In this document: piece after piece, positions 33,304 through 45,610 of the stretch | Position numbering within the stretch: position 1 is the first letter of the stretch | How the letters are laid out: each line of letters begins with the position of its first letter | From: Dryas octopetala | Lineage: Eukaryota > Streptophyta > Magnoliopsida > Rosales > Rosaceae | Length of the DNA: 64,000 nucleotides | Reading direction: 5' to 3' | Assembly (NCBI GenBank): GCA_963921425.1 | Contig: OY992832.1 | Coordinates: forward strand, 992,001-1,056,000 | Notes under the pieces: generated by a model | Databases searched by the model: none | Told to the model about the DNA's origin: nothing | What the model saw: the letters and a program-made list of their open reading frames with translations, nothing else | Made by a program: the position numbers and the translations under genes

Positions 33304-35847
33304 CTAAGCCCATCTCTTCTGTGGCGTAGCATCTTTTCGTCCAGGTAGAGAACGCCTTCTAAGCTGTCTCGAATCCACACCAGCTGATACCTGCCTTGGC
33401 CTTGAAGTATGGATTGTATTGGGTTTCTTTATAGGACTCACTGGTTGAGCTTTTGGGGTCACTGATTGTATGGACCTTGAATTCATAGTTATCTCTTTTA
33501 GAGGACTCTCTAATTGAGATTTTACGTGCCTGTCAGTTGGTTTCACCAAAGAACTTGAGGCTTTTTCCGGCACTGGTTTCTGGCTTGTTGAAACAGAGTT
33601 AAAAGTCTGAGGAGGAGCCTTTGGTGTTTTAGCATTTGGAGCTTGTGCTCGATTCACAGGGGAGCAGTCTGAATCAGAAGATGAAGGGCTTGTAGTACTA
33701 TCCATATCATAAAGGAGGTTGTCTGTCATGTGCGGAGTTTGTGTCTCATGTGAGTTTGGGGAAGAGAAAGAGGGTCTCTGAAGCCTTGTAAGATGCACTA
33801 CCTGTATTTTGACACAGTGATAATTATATGGGGATCAAAGCACATTCTTTTCCCTATATTCTGAAACCTCATTTTTGTCACCCATCAGCTCCTTACCTTT
33901 TGTTCTAGAACCACCATGTCTCTCTTTAATCTTGTAATTGTCATCTTCTTCCTACGTATTATGTCTTCCAACTCTGCGATCCTCTGTTATAAGTGACAAG
34001 AATAATTCAGATCAATCAAAGAAAAAGTTTGGCAAGGAAAGAAGGAAAGAGAACATGAGGGAAAATACCTTTGAACCAGCAGTTTCAGATGAGTGGAGTA
34101 AATTGGTTAGCTCCTTAATGGTCCCATCTTTCTCTTCACAATCCCTCTTGAGATTATATAGGTCTTGTTCAACAGCTAAGGTGTTCAGCTGAGGAAATTA
34201 CAACAAATTGTATCAAGGACATGAAAAGCAATACCTTAGAAATCTGTTCTCTTCTAATCAAGTCTTGCTCATTCATCGCCATAAAATTCAGTGTTTGATA
34301 ATTTAGGCAACATTGATCTAATCCCATTGGTTAGTGAAATTTTTTAAATAATATTCAAAATCTGAAAATAAAATGGAAGTGAATATAAACTGCCATTTTC
34401 AGTGCTTGTAATATGAAATGATTATGTAATTGGGAAATTTAGTATATAGAACACCTTCCATTACCTGGATTTCAGCAGCAGATGTGACACTTGATGCCAA
34501 GTCTGATAAATCAGACATACGGCGCTCCTCCTGCTCTGCTACATTTTCTAGAGACATTTTATACTGTAGTATCTCATCCGCATTGGAGGGTTTCATAACA
34601 TTGTTACCCTGATACCAAATTGAGAGACGTAAGAAATTCAAGTTTTCAGCAGAAGTATCAAAATTTGTGATATTATAGTTTAAAGTACAAGAGATACAAA
34701 ATAATCACCCAAAAGAACCAATTTAGCAGCTGGCAAGAAACAAATTCTTACCAACAACCCATTTGAAAGGTCATGATGTTGATCACAATGCCAACAACCG
34801 CAATCAACAAATTTGATTTTATCAGAACCAAAAGCTTCATTGGGTGGTAATTCTACATTCTTGATGGGGGACATGCCCACATCTTCTGAGTGGTCCTTAA
34901 TGTTACTCATCTGCTCGCACAGGCTGTCAAGCTTCTGCTGCATGCTTGATAACACCTGATCCTGGAATAAAAAGTTCGGAAGAAGAAGTTAGTTCAAGTA
35001 GGCCACACAACTTTCATCACACCATTAACTACAAATTTGAAACAAACACCGAAAAGCAGAATCAGTAAGATAATCATATATCAAATTAAGCAGTAGCTGT
35101 TGACCCTTATTAAATTAAATTAAGAATATTAAACCTGCTAAACCAAGCTTTTATAAGATCCACAGAGAATTTAGCCAAACAAACACATAGGCAGAACCAT
35201 GGATTTAAATACCAAATTTATTAAGAAAGATCGTGAATAAAACTAAAAGAAAACTGATTCTAAAATCATAACTACGAGCCCAAATAAATATCCACACAAT
35301 CAGAGCTCCATAACCAGAACCATTGAAATAAATACACGGAATCACGCATAAAACAATAAAGTACCAACATTTATCAAAGAAAAAACGTTAAAAATTCAAT
35401 TTTGAAGCAAACCCAAATCGATAATTAAAGAAAATTTGAATAATCCCAAATAGTTAAAGCTAAATTATTACAAACCCTTAGTTCGACAGATTTTTTGAGC
35501 TGCGAAATGTGGCGGTTTTTCTTGGACTCGGCAGCGGCGACACCAATCACGGCGACGAAAAGGAACCTCTGTACGGGGGTAAACAGCTCCCAAGCCAGGG
35601 CTTGCTCTGGGGTCAAGCCACCCTTAATGGCTCGAGCCGAGCTGGCCTCTTCGGCATTGACGAGGCGGCCTTGGAGGGACACCCAGGCCAGGCTCAGCTT
35701 TCGAGGAGCCGGCATGGGACGGCGGCTCCTCTCACTGAAGCTGCTGGAGAGGCGGCGCGTGGTGGAGGGCGATGGTATAGGGGTCAAAGAGACTAGGCTC
35801 CGAGCCGAGCCGAAGCCGAACTGGAGCTCTTGGTGGGCTTCCTCCAT
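33304..35847 (-). CDS. Coiled-coil protein, plant-conserved, function unknown
   Basis: Six exons in phase on the minus strand: 35476-35847, 34752-34961, 34465-34608, 34069-34188, 33897-33983 and 33304-33801, giving 476 residues from the ATG of MEEAHQELQF; the open frame before it has no ATG. Residues 1-70 are Ser/Arg/Pro-rich (STTRRLSSSFSERSRRP). A short hydrophobic helix (FLFVAVIGVAAAE, near 103-115) leads into heptad-rich coiled coil (ISQLKKSVELRDQVLSSMQQKLDSL). A Cys/His cluster, CGCWHCDQHHD, near 180-190 could bind metal. More coiled coil follows (LNTLAVEQDLYNLKRDCEEK, IAELEDIIRRKKMTITRLKR). The last 165 residues are a basic Ser/Pro-rich tail. The shape suggests a cytoskeleton- or membrane-linked scaffold, but this is inference. 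The C-terminus is doubtful because another frame may be the true one. Confidence 0.75.
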
Positions 35848-37875
35848 GGCATGAAAGGCGGAGAGGAGAGTGCGTGATTGCAGCGGCCAGTTGAATGCCA
35901 AAATCTGTTTTTTTTTTTTCTGTGCGTTTTTTTCTTTTTTTGCGTTTCGAAACTTTTAATTCAAATCTTTTTAAATTGAGAGGGAAACCGCAATAACCGT
36001 TGCCCAACGTCTCACAAGTCACAAACGCTCGATTTTTCTTTCTTTTTTTGGATTTTTTAAAAATACAAGACTATTGACTTATTCTAATATTTTTTGAAAA
36101 AATAACAAAAAATCTCAATTTGTAATGCAAAAATAGATGGTTTTAATGAGGTTGATTTCTAAATTAAACCAAGAGCGAGCATCTGCTAATAAGCGCTTTA
36201 ATTTAGTAAGCTTGTTAATGGTGTTAATGGTGGTTTGCTACGAAAATATCTCCTACTTAATGTGAGAAATTTGAGGAAAAGTTGGGAAATGAGAGAGAGC
36301 AAGGATTTTCCTTAAAAAGACAAAAAAACTCATGTAAATGGAAAAAAAATCAGATATTCCATGAGGCTGATTTCTTATATTTGAAGTGGAACTTATATGA
36401 ATGAATTTCACACCCAAATTGTTTTGGTAACATTTGTATTTTATGTTTGTCTATGGTATCTATTTTTTTTTTTTTAAGAACCATGGTTTTCAAATTGGAT
36501 CTTCTTTTTTTTAGAAACTCTTTAAAATTATTTAAATTTTTATTTTAATGTGATTGACTTGAACAAGATTGTGGGAGATATATGAGAAAATTCTTGACAC
36601 TTTTCTTTTACAAGTAGTCAATGACCGGTAAGTATAGTGACAATTAATTTATTTTTTAGAATGAGATATTGAGTTCAAATTTTATTAGTTATTATTAATT
36701 AATAAAAAAACTTTTATGAGTAAATATGGCGCTCAAATTGAGAATCATATATTTGAAGGCCCAGGCTATTCCTATCATCCAAAATTGCTGAGTTGACCAT
36801 CCTATTTTTAAATTCTAATTTTACCCTTGCAATAAAAAATTTCAATTTTATTCGTCGAGTCGTTCGATATTTATATGTCGACATGTTTGTGGTTATTCGG
36901 CACCTAACTACCGAACATTGGCGGAGTTTTCGATAAGTAACCACCGAATAGAAATGAAAAAGGCATTCGACAGTATTTTGTCGAACATTGTCATTATATT
37001 CAGCCGTAAGTTGCCGAACTCTTAGTATATTTTGGTGGCATAGTGCCGAATGAATCTGGGTGATTCCATAGTTTTTTGTAAGAAATAGTAACATAGAAAA
37101 AATATGTTAGGGTAGTCAATTCAGCAATGGAGAATGGTCGAAATAACCTCCCCCATATTTGAATTAATTCATCTTATCTGAAGATGCTCCGTTAGGAAAG
37201 CCCAAAAATAGCAGAAAGAAAGAGAGTAGGGCCCAAGACAAGAAGTACAGACAAGGGCAAGAGACAAAAGTCAACGAGTCAATCATCGGTGGTTCTTGGT
37301 TCATGGGCCGATCCACCAATAAGCCCATGATTTGGAGATAGGGTATGGGCTGCATATGAGGGTTTGTCCCAGGCCCTCTTTTAGCCCATTCATGAGGGTG
37401 GGGCCCTTGATATATGCCTGATGCCTCCAATAGCAAATAAACCTTTGATGGGTAAAAAGGGAAAGAAGTAAAAAAAAAACACTCTTCCGCTGGATAGAAG
37501 AGTAGACACTTTACTAACTTGGACCTGGATCCTCTACCAGTATTACTGTTCCCTGAATCCCTTTAACAAACTGTCAAAAACTCAGCTGAGTGAGTAAAAA
37601 GATCATGTAACTACTGTTATGTTCTGATTACTGAATAACGTCTGTTATGTTATAGGTTTGAACTCTCATTTTCCAAAGGTAATTAAACAAGCACAATGCC
37701 TCTTAACAGATTCTACCTTGTGCAATAAAATCAAGGACATTTTTTGGTTTTTGATCAGACCATATTCAGAATGCTATTCAGTATTAGGGAGGCAGGCAGT
37801 AGCTAAGCTTCATCATGTAGCTAGAAAAGGTCCCACTTCAAAAAGTCATTGTAAACCTAATGATACCCACTAGTA

Positions 37876-37893
37876 CATATATATATATATATA

Positions 37894-37924
<31 letters not shown>
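37876..37924. repeat. (TA)n / (CT)n microsatellite
   Basis: A TA run of about 20 bases passes into a CT run of about 28 bases. Confidence 0.9.
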
Positions 37925-37928
<4 letters not shown>

Positions 37929-38845
37929 CATGGTGCCCCTGATCTGATTACCAAATGCCAAGAAAAATAGGGGCATTCTGCCCTTCCACAAGGAATAAAA
38001 AGCAATCTTTCTTTCATGTGTAAGGAAAAGAATTTTGGGAGGACATGACATCAGTTATGACATGGCAATCACTTGCATGGATTTGAGCCAAATAGGGATA
38101 GTGACTCATCCTTCAAACCAGCTACAGCCACACATCTACCCTTCTTCAGCAAGGTACCTCATTTATGAAATGTTTTTTTCTTATCTCTTTGCTTCACACT
38201 ATAAAGTTCCCACTTCATGCTTATGAAAGCAAAGTTGAAAAAGAAGCCAACTACTGTTAGCCTTCTTTCTTTTGATAAATTTCACATCTGTGGTGCAAAC
38301 TCATAAGAGCCTAAGAGGGGATGGCTTTATATGGAAATTGCAACAAGGCAACAACTATAAAGGCAAATACCCAACCAACCCCACAAAACTAAAGAAACCA
38401 GGGATTGACCCCTGTTGCATAGATAAGACAAGGTCAATAAATTGGGGTACCAGATCATTGTCATCTATTCTTTGAGGTTCATCTGAGCCTCAGCTTCCTG
38501 AACCATTCAAATTTTATAGCAATAGACAAAAATCAAAGACTTGAAAGTAAATTACATTCGAAAAAAAGGTGGTAAACAGAAGTGGGGCATACAGAGCCTA
38601 CAGTATCAAATTCAAAATGGGTAACATGAAGAATTAGCAACTGGACCGGATGAACTTTGATACTTAAAAGAGAGCAAATAAAAAGCTTATTAATCAGGTA
38701 CGCCAGCTTTAATTTGCTTCATGCATTCTTCCCCGATTATGCAAAAAATGCATGTCTGCCTTTACATGCTTCCCATGCCATTTATTATGACTGCCTACTG
38801 ATAGCATCCCCATATTTACTTCAAGAAATTGTGGGGTGGAGCTGA

Positions 38846-38872
38846 ACTCTCTCTCTCTCTCTCTCTCTCTCT
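38846..38872. repeat. (CT)n microsatellite
   Basis: Pure CT run of about 27 bases in spacer. Confidence 0.9.
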
Positions 38873-39163
38873 GGGGAGAAGATAATTAAATTTTTTGAGG
38901 TCCACAACAAAAAACATGTAATGTCACATCCAGTAGAAAATATACTATACAGCTTGCATCCTATAAATGTCATCAATGGGTTTGGATCTTACAGCAACTT
39001 TAAGTATCCCTTCTTTTCCCCTCCACGGCTCCACCCACATAATTAATAACCTACTATCGCTTTTTTCAGTTCAAAAGAGACCCAGCACAGCTTGCTATCT
39101 TCTTTTCCAAGTCCTAATGGTACTGTACATAATAAGCAAAGTCCCTCCTAAACTTTCGTGTTA

Positions 39164-41231
39164 TTACTGCTGCTTGTTTGAACACGTACACTTAGCACGA
39201 GTTTCTGATAGTGTCTGGAAAAATTCAACAGCAAAACAAAGGACATATTAATTACAGATTTTGGAGGCCTTTGTAAATCTTCATTCATGATATTACTTTT
39301 CTCAATATACCTGGACTTGCTTTTGAAGGTCTTTAATGTACTCAACAGCCAAATCCAACATATCTGCAGTGTTTGTTTGCTGCAAAGAAAGACATGAGAT
39401 GTTTGAGTCCAGTGTCCTCACAAACCGGTACATAGATAGAAAAGCAAGTGAAAAGATTTTACCTTGTCCATGTTAGGTACAAGCTCTTGTAGTTTCCTCA
39501 TCCGTTCACTGATTCGGGTTCTTCTCACCTGACCAGACGCAAATAAACATATTAAACATTTTACTCATCATACATGGTGCCTTTCCAAGCTTTCCATTAA
39601 TGAGGAGATTGTACAATATATATATGATATTGATGCTACTAGAAGATTACCCTCTCGGCAATGCTTCGTGGGTGTGTGGCACAACCCCGCTTTGCTCGAA
39701 TCTTACAAGGTACAGAATCTTGGAAGTGCAAGAACTTTTCAAAGGCAGCCATCTCAGCTGATGTTTTTGGCAAGCTCAAGTGATGAGCCAGAAGAGTAGG
39801 AGGGCGAGTTCCAGCATCCAAATTCTGAATGACAGCAACAAAATTATATTAGACACCAGATTATACACAACCAAACACATTTGAGCAGAAACATGTTACC
39901 TGAGTTTCTGATGGGCTTAAACCAGTAGGTGCTTTCACATCATCATCCCCAAAGCTTGTTGAACCAGTGATATCATCAGGCATAATTGCAGAGTCATCCC
40001 ATGAACCAATGGGGAAACTTGGGACATAATTGTTACCACGGCCTTCACCAAAACCTCCGGCGTCTTGATCATTTGGTCCCATGCTTTTGTCCCCAATTTC
40101 AGCAATTGGACTCATTGGCCCTGATGTAGATGGTGACCCTGATGAGAAATTTTTCAACCTGCTAGTTGGAGAAAAAGATGCTTCTTCATTAGTACTATTA
40201 CTGGCTCCGTAATTTCCCATGCCTCTCAACGCAGCATAGCCTGCCACTGCCAAAATGCTAAGAAATGTTAAGCATCATACTCAAATCGATACCACCTTTT
40301 TCAATATCTGAAATACGATCAAAACTAGCAAAGCCAAGGACCAATATTATTGATTGTTTCACAAAAAGTTGCATAAATTAGAATTTTAAAGCAGTAGTTA
40401 ACTAGTTATATGAAAATGAACTGCAGAATGCAAGCAGGCCCCCTTTGTACTCTTGTTTTGATTACTAAGTCACTCTAAATCCAATTGATTTATCAGAATG
40501 ATATAAAAGAAGTTCATTAATTTGCTATACAAATTTCATTAATTAATGATAACATTAAGCATGCTAAAAACAACTGACAAGAAATCTGCCTCAAAATAAT
40601 TAAGGAGTACAACAGAACATACCACACTACAAAGAACCAAATAGAAACAAGGAAATCTGAAATAGAACATACCATCAATATTCATATGGGAGAATAGTCC
40701 AGCAGGAGAGCTACTATGCCGAATAAGATTCGAATTACTGACACCACCACCAGTTTTCATTGAAGGCAACTGATTAGTCCCCATTGAATAACCTCCTTCG
40801 TTAGCCGAAGTCAATCCCTGATTTGGAAAAGGTGGTTTGGAAGAGGGACTTTGGTAAAAACCCTGAGAAACAGAGGAATAGTTGTTCATATGGCTCTGCT
40901 GCTGCTGCTGCTGAACCACTCCTGCTTCATTATCCACCTTAGGCGCCATAAACTGTGCTTGCTGGTTGGTCTGTGCTGTCACTTTGTGATGTGATGCAGT
41001 TTCTTCTGTTCCTCCTCCTCCTCCACCACCATTATCACCACCTTCACTGCTCATAAACCGAGCCAAAATTCGCTCTGTTTCGGGGCTTGTGGGTCGGTTG
41101 AAAAATGGTTCACAAAATTCTGTCTCCAAAATATTTGTGAAATAGGAGCTTGGTGCTGATCGGTACCGCATCAAGCCGGAGTTCACATGCTGCTGGTGTT
41201 TATGACGATGCTGTTGAAGATCTGACTCCAT
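39164..41231 (-). CDS. bHLH transcription factor, FBH/AKS (bHLH122/128/130-like) type
   Basis: Six exons in phase on the minus strand: 40673-41231, 39900-40246, 39651-39824, 39463-39528, 39311-39379 and 39164-39214, giving 421 residues. The start is the ATG of MESDLQQHRH. Near the N-terminus are the subgroup features GLMRYRSAPSSYF and TSPETERILARFMSS. A glycine run, a short poly-Gln tract (QQQQQQ) and Ser-rich low-complexity DNA-activating-type sequence follow, with RHSSSPAG and FPIGSWDDS. The basic region and helix 1 read [38 protein letters not shown], with the loop and helix 2 in DMLDLAVEYIKDLQKQV and the end TRAKCTCSNKQQ. The basic region contains [11 protein letters not shown], where most bHLH factors have H..E..RR. 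Family members bind E-boxes, promote CONSTANS (FBH) or are ABA-regulated kinase substrates in guard cells (AKS). Which paralogue this is cannot be decided here. Confidence 0.93.
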
Positions 41232-43322
41232 TGCTTCCTTCTTCTTCAATTCTCATACAATGACTTGAAATTTGAAGAAAATAAAAAAATCTATTTTTTC
41301 AATTTTCTTTTGGATACTTCTTTTCCCTCTTTTCTCACCGGATCAAATCAAAAGCTCCAGAAAAGGAGGAAAGGAACAAAAAGCCTCGAGGCTCTGTCTT
41401 TTTCCCCTGCAAGAAATTCCCAGAAAAAAAAAAAAGGAACAAACTTTCAGTGAAAAAGCAATGAACCCAAGAATTTTGGCTGCAGCAAAGCCAAATCCAT
41501 ATAATTTTTACTTGTCTATAAAATATTCTGCTGTAAAAGTAGCTGCTGAACAGAGGAAACTGAAGAACAGACACTAAAAGAAGTATTCACTCCAATTTTT
41601 CCCCACAAACCTCAACAACTGTCCAATCTACTAACTACCCATTTTTCTATTGTTGCATATCAATCACCCAAGTCAAGAAGATAACATAAGAAATCAAAAG
41701 AACCCACTGAAATCTAGAACAATAAAAAGGTCGATAAAGACAAAGCAAAAACACAAGAACCATAAACAAAAACAAACCTCTTTGTCTCTCTCCCTATACT
41801 TTGTAGCAAATCTCTATCTTTCTCTCTCTGGAGATTTGCTTCTCTCTCTACAGGTGCTGCTGCTACTGGACATGGAGTGGTGAAAGTGGTGGAGTTCTCG
41901 TTGATGGCATTGAGTGAAGAGAGAGATAAAAGTGAAAACAAATAATAAAAACCATTTTCTTTTTTGTTTCTAATAGTTCAGCCAATCAGAAGTAACAGAT
42001 TCCAGAAATCTAGTCTGTCTCTCAGATTTGGCATGTTTATATTTTTGTATAACAATAATGCCCTTAAAGAATGGCACTATCACATAAGAGCCATGAGTGT
42101 AGAGAGAAATGGCTGCACTGCATACACATTGATTGCAGCAGAACCATAAACTCAAAAGCAAGAGAGAGGGCTGGATTGAGTACACGTTAGCCAACAGAGG
42201 GCTAGGGTTGTGGGACAAAAAAGAACATAATCTAATCCCATTTTTAGCAGTAAAGCTAAGTTTTTGGTGCGGGGGGTGACCACAAGGTCATGGACTATTC
42301 ACTATCCACTATGCTATGCTATGCTGTGCTACCCTTGATGGACCACTATTATTGTGTTTGTGGGTGCTGCTTTGGACACTGACAACTTCGTTTCTTCTGC
42401 CCCTCATCAACAAGGCATTTTAGACATGTTTGTAATAGTATTGGACTGCACTCTTCATTCTCTTAATTATCTGAGACATTTTATCAAACAGTTATTGTTT
42501 TTATTTTTTACTTAAAGAAAAGTTAAGGTCAATAATTTGAACTTAGATGGATATACATTAGTGGGTCAATTGACCCCTAAGAGATGCATGTAGATCCACC
42601 AGTGGGCATGGTACCCTTTTCAAACTTTCATCACCGGACCAAGAGAAAAGTATCATCCCATGCTGCAACTCTATTCCCACCCATCAAAATATTCATCACA
42701 TGATTCACATCTACCTTTAAATGAACAAAAAAATGTTTTAGTATAATTTGATTTGGATAAAATTATTTTAAAAATAAAAAATGACACCCATAATCTGGCC
42801 ATGACACACCAATTGGAGTTGGACAACATAAGTGTCAACAACATTCCAAATCTAACAAAAAAACACAAAATTTAAGACCGGCATTGAGCATTGGTACTAG
42901 TCTTTGTTAAGGCCAACAAGCAGCAAACAACGCTCTAGCAGCGGTGCCGGTCATGCTGTCAAAGCAATGTCTATCAAGCCTATTTCAGGTACCAACCATG
43001 CACCATTTTTATATTTTTACATAAAGGTGTCAAGACGGTATGAATGTGTTCTTATATTTTTAGATAATTATACAAAGAATATGCCAATTTTAGTTTTAGG
43101 AGAGCATACGAAAAACACCATTGTTAGTGTTAGTTAAGATAAATAAAATGGATACCCTACGCCCTAAAATAAACAAATATTATTAAGGAAAATTTTTAAA
43201 TCCCTAATTTTTAAACAAATTTTTATTCATCAATTTTAATGTTTTCTAAAAAAATATTGCATTGAAGTGACTCCTTCAATCTCGACGATTGAATAAAAAT
43301 AGGTTATTATGATTTCGAAAAA
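41232..43322. other. bHLH 5' leader/promoter and spacer
   Basis: The first 700 bases are the likely leader of the bHLH gene, with A-runs and CT-rich tracts near 41786-41850. GCTATGCTATGCT near 42312-42330 is a small repeat. No other gene found. Confidence 0.55.
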
Positions 43323-43402
43323 GCCACTATGGTGAAATTGGTAGACACGCTGCTCTTAGGAAGCAGTGCTAGAGCATCTCGGTTCGAGTCCGAGTGGCGG
43401 CA
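43323..43402 (+). tRNA. trnL-UAG: tRNA-Leu (UAG), plastid type, probably a nuclear plastid-DNA copy
   Basis: Eighty bases run from GCCACTATGG to GAGTGGCGGCA. The D-arm (GGTGAAATTGGTAGACACG), anticodon arm (CTGCTCTTAGGAAGCAG, anticodon TAG), long variable arm (GTGCTAGAGCATCTC) and T-arm (GGTTCGAGTCC) are all in place, and the encoded CA end is as in plastid leucine tRNAs. The text is nearly that of the chloroplast gene as I recall it. Two acceptor-stem differences leave A4 facing C69 unpaired and a T-G wobble at 6-67, so the molecule is probably not functional. Flanking bases do not look plastid to me, so the copy is short. Confidence 0.85.
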
Positions 43403-45497
43403 TCGCCGCCATGGATCAATTTGGTAAATCTCAATGGAATTTTACAATTTTTTATGGGCACGTTAATTCCCAAAATACCCTCAAGAGAAGTGGGGGGAAA
43501 TGTTGGCTACTTTATGTTGGGTCCCGCAAATGGGAACACAAATAAGGGATAGAAATGGAAAAATAAATATTTGTCTCACAAATTTACCATTGGTATATTT
43601 TTGTTATTAATATATAATATTTGCAGCCCAATAAAAAAAAGTGAAATAGATAGATAAATCACCAATTAGCTATTATTTATGAGTATTTCTCTCACTTTAT
43701 TAGAAGATGTTCTACTAATTCAAATTTTATCTTCCTCAGTTATAAAAAAAATCAAAAATTTATTTTTATTAAGTGAAAAAGTGATGAGAACAAACTATTA
43801 TCGTGAGTGACTATTAAACATGAAAGACTGAAATTATAAACAAAAAATAGATACAAGTTTTTTTTTTTTAACAAAAAAGTAGATATAGCCATATTACATA
43901 TAGGTATCAGTTGGATTATGCCTTAATCACGAGTTCATGACCACCATTTTAATTATTATGAGTGTCAATTAATAATTATTAATGGAATCTCACTTTCTCT
44001 TAATCAGAAAATTAATAAAGAATCCTCCACCACTTGTGGAGAGTGAACGAAAAAATAATCTTCCGTTGGATTTATAAATCTGGAGTGAATTATTTTTTAC
44101 TTAATAATTAATGATGTGCTACATATGCTGGGAATTTAAATTTATGTTTTCAAACCAAGGGTTACTTTTTTCATTTTGGTGCTTAAAGAAATGGTTCTTT
44201 TGCTTCATAGCGGGGGGACCAATGCTGATTGTTGCCACGAGGAGTCTTATTTTTTTGAGCCCCTGGTTTATGTAAGCAGGGAACGCAACCCTTCTACTAA
44301 AAGACAAAATCATCATGTTATATTATATCAAAACTAATTACGTATTATTAAGCTTAAACTTATCTTATTAAAACCATTGATTACGAATTAAGAGAGATCA
44401 ACCATTTCTCTTCTTCTTCTTATATAATTTGTGTGAGATCGTTGTTATTACATAAGTACATAATTTCTTAGTTTGAAATTATGTGCTTTAAGTTAGAACG
44501 AATTACATAAGTTCTTCTGTTTGAAATATTAATCTTTTGTTTAAGCTCTTCTCAAGAGATAGTTCTAGAGCATTACTTTGCACTTATGGTTCTTAAGCAC
44601 GTGTAATCAATCAATTATCTTGACCGTAAAATAAGGTTAATGACAGCTTATCGGAGATTAATCTAGTTCACTTTGTGGCCTATTAGAATCTCCAAATGTG
44701 ACCAGAGCCTTAATTAACTAGGTTTGAGATCTTGTTTGATTAATCAAATCACAAAGTGACAAACAGCGTTGAGTGGATAGTAAGGAATTGGGCATTATAT
44801 TATTAGATAATGTTGTATAATTCAATGGAAAATTTTATGATTATATCTAAGTGATGCAAACATTACTACTCAATGTTATACGTGTCACAACATAGGATGA
44901 CATGTGATGAATGTAGGACCCACCATAAGAATAATAGTCTTCACCCTTGCAATAATTTCATTTTCTTACATTCTGTTATTAGGATTCGGTCACCCATATC
45001 ACTTGTTAGGTAAAATCGAGTTTTGACAATTATATTTTGTTGCTAATTTCCCAAACAAGAAAACATAACACTCTGGTAGTTCATTTTAAATATTAAATTA
45101 ACAGATAGAGAAACTTAAAATGAGTATTTATAATTGTCACCTAACTATTATTCGGTTATTCCAGTGGTATTTATTCTCTAATTAATTCCAAATTTGAATT
45201 CTTCATCTTTTTAATAAAAAAATATTGATAATTATACTAGAACTTAAGTATTCTTTCAATGTGAAATTAATACTAGGGAAACTTAGAATTCAGTCTATTT
45301 TACGAGTATTTCTTAGACTAAAACCGGTAATGATTTAGGGTTTTTAATTAATTGATTTTTTTTTTATGGCTTTATGTTAAGTTTTAACTCCAAGATTTTG
45401 GGCTCCACACAAAATCTCTAAATTAAAACCTAACATGCAAACTCTACAAATCCCACTCTACACCCTAGGAGGGTATATAACCTTTCAAATTGGGGAA

Positions 45498-45610
45498 TGA
45501 CTTTATTATGAATTAAAAGAATTTTTTTATAAATTAAAATGACTTTATTATGAATTAAAATGATTTTTTTATAAATTATTATGAATTAAAATGATTTTCT
45601 TATAAATTTT
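45498..45610. repeat. Short AT-rich tandem repeat, three copies
   Basis: TTTATTATGAATTAAAA followed by GA(A/T)TTT..TTATAAATT occurs three times in succession with a period between about 33 and 44 bases. It is probably slippage-derived. Confidence 0.75.

Larger units (their letters stand above)
35848..39163. other. Spacer, no gene seen
   Basis: About 3.3 kb. It holds the promoter of the coiled-coil gene, a TTCGG-rich stretch at 36850-37060, two microsatellites, and at its right end the 3'UTR of the bHLH gene. An open frame of about 126 codons at 36714-37094 (minus) has no family likeness and overlaps the repeat-like stretch, so I do not call it a gene. Confidence 0.55.

Noticed and set aside
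35495-35854. Open frame of 119 codons on the plus strand
   Set aside because: It is the antisense shadow of the first exon of the coiled-coil gene, which is GC-rich and so lacks stops.
36714-37094. Open frame of about 126 codons on the minus strand
   Set aside because: Biased composition, no family likeness, and it overlaps a motif-repeat patch in spacer DNA.
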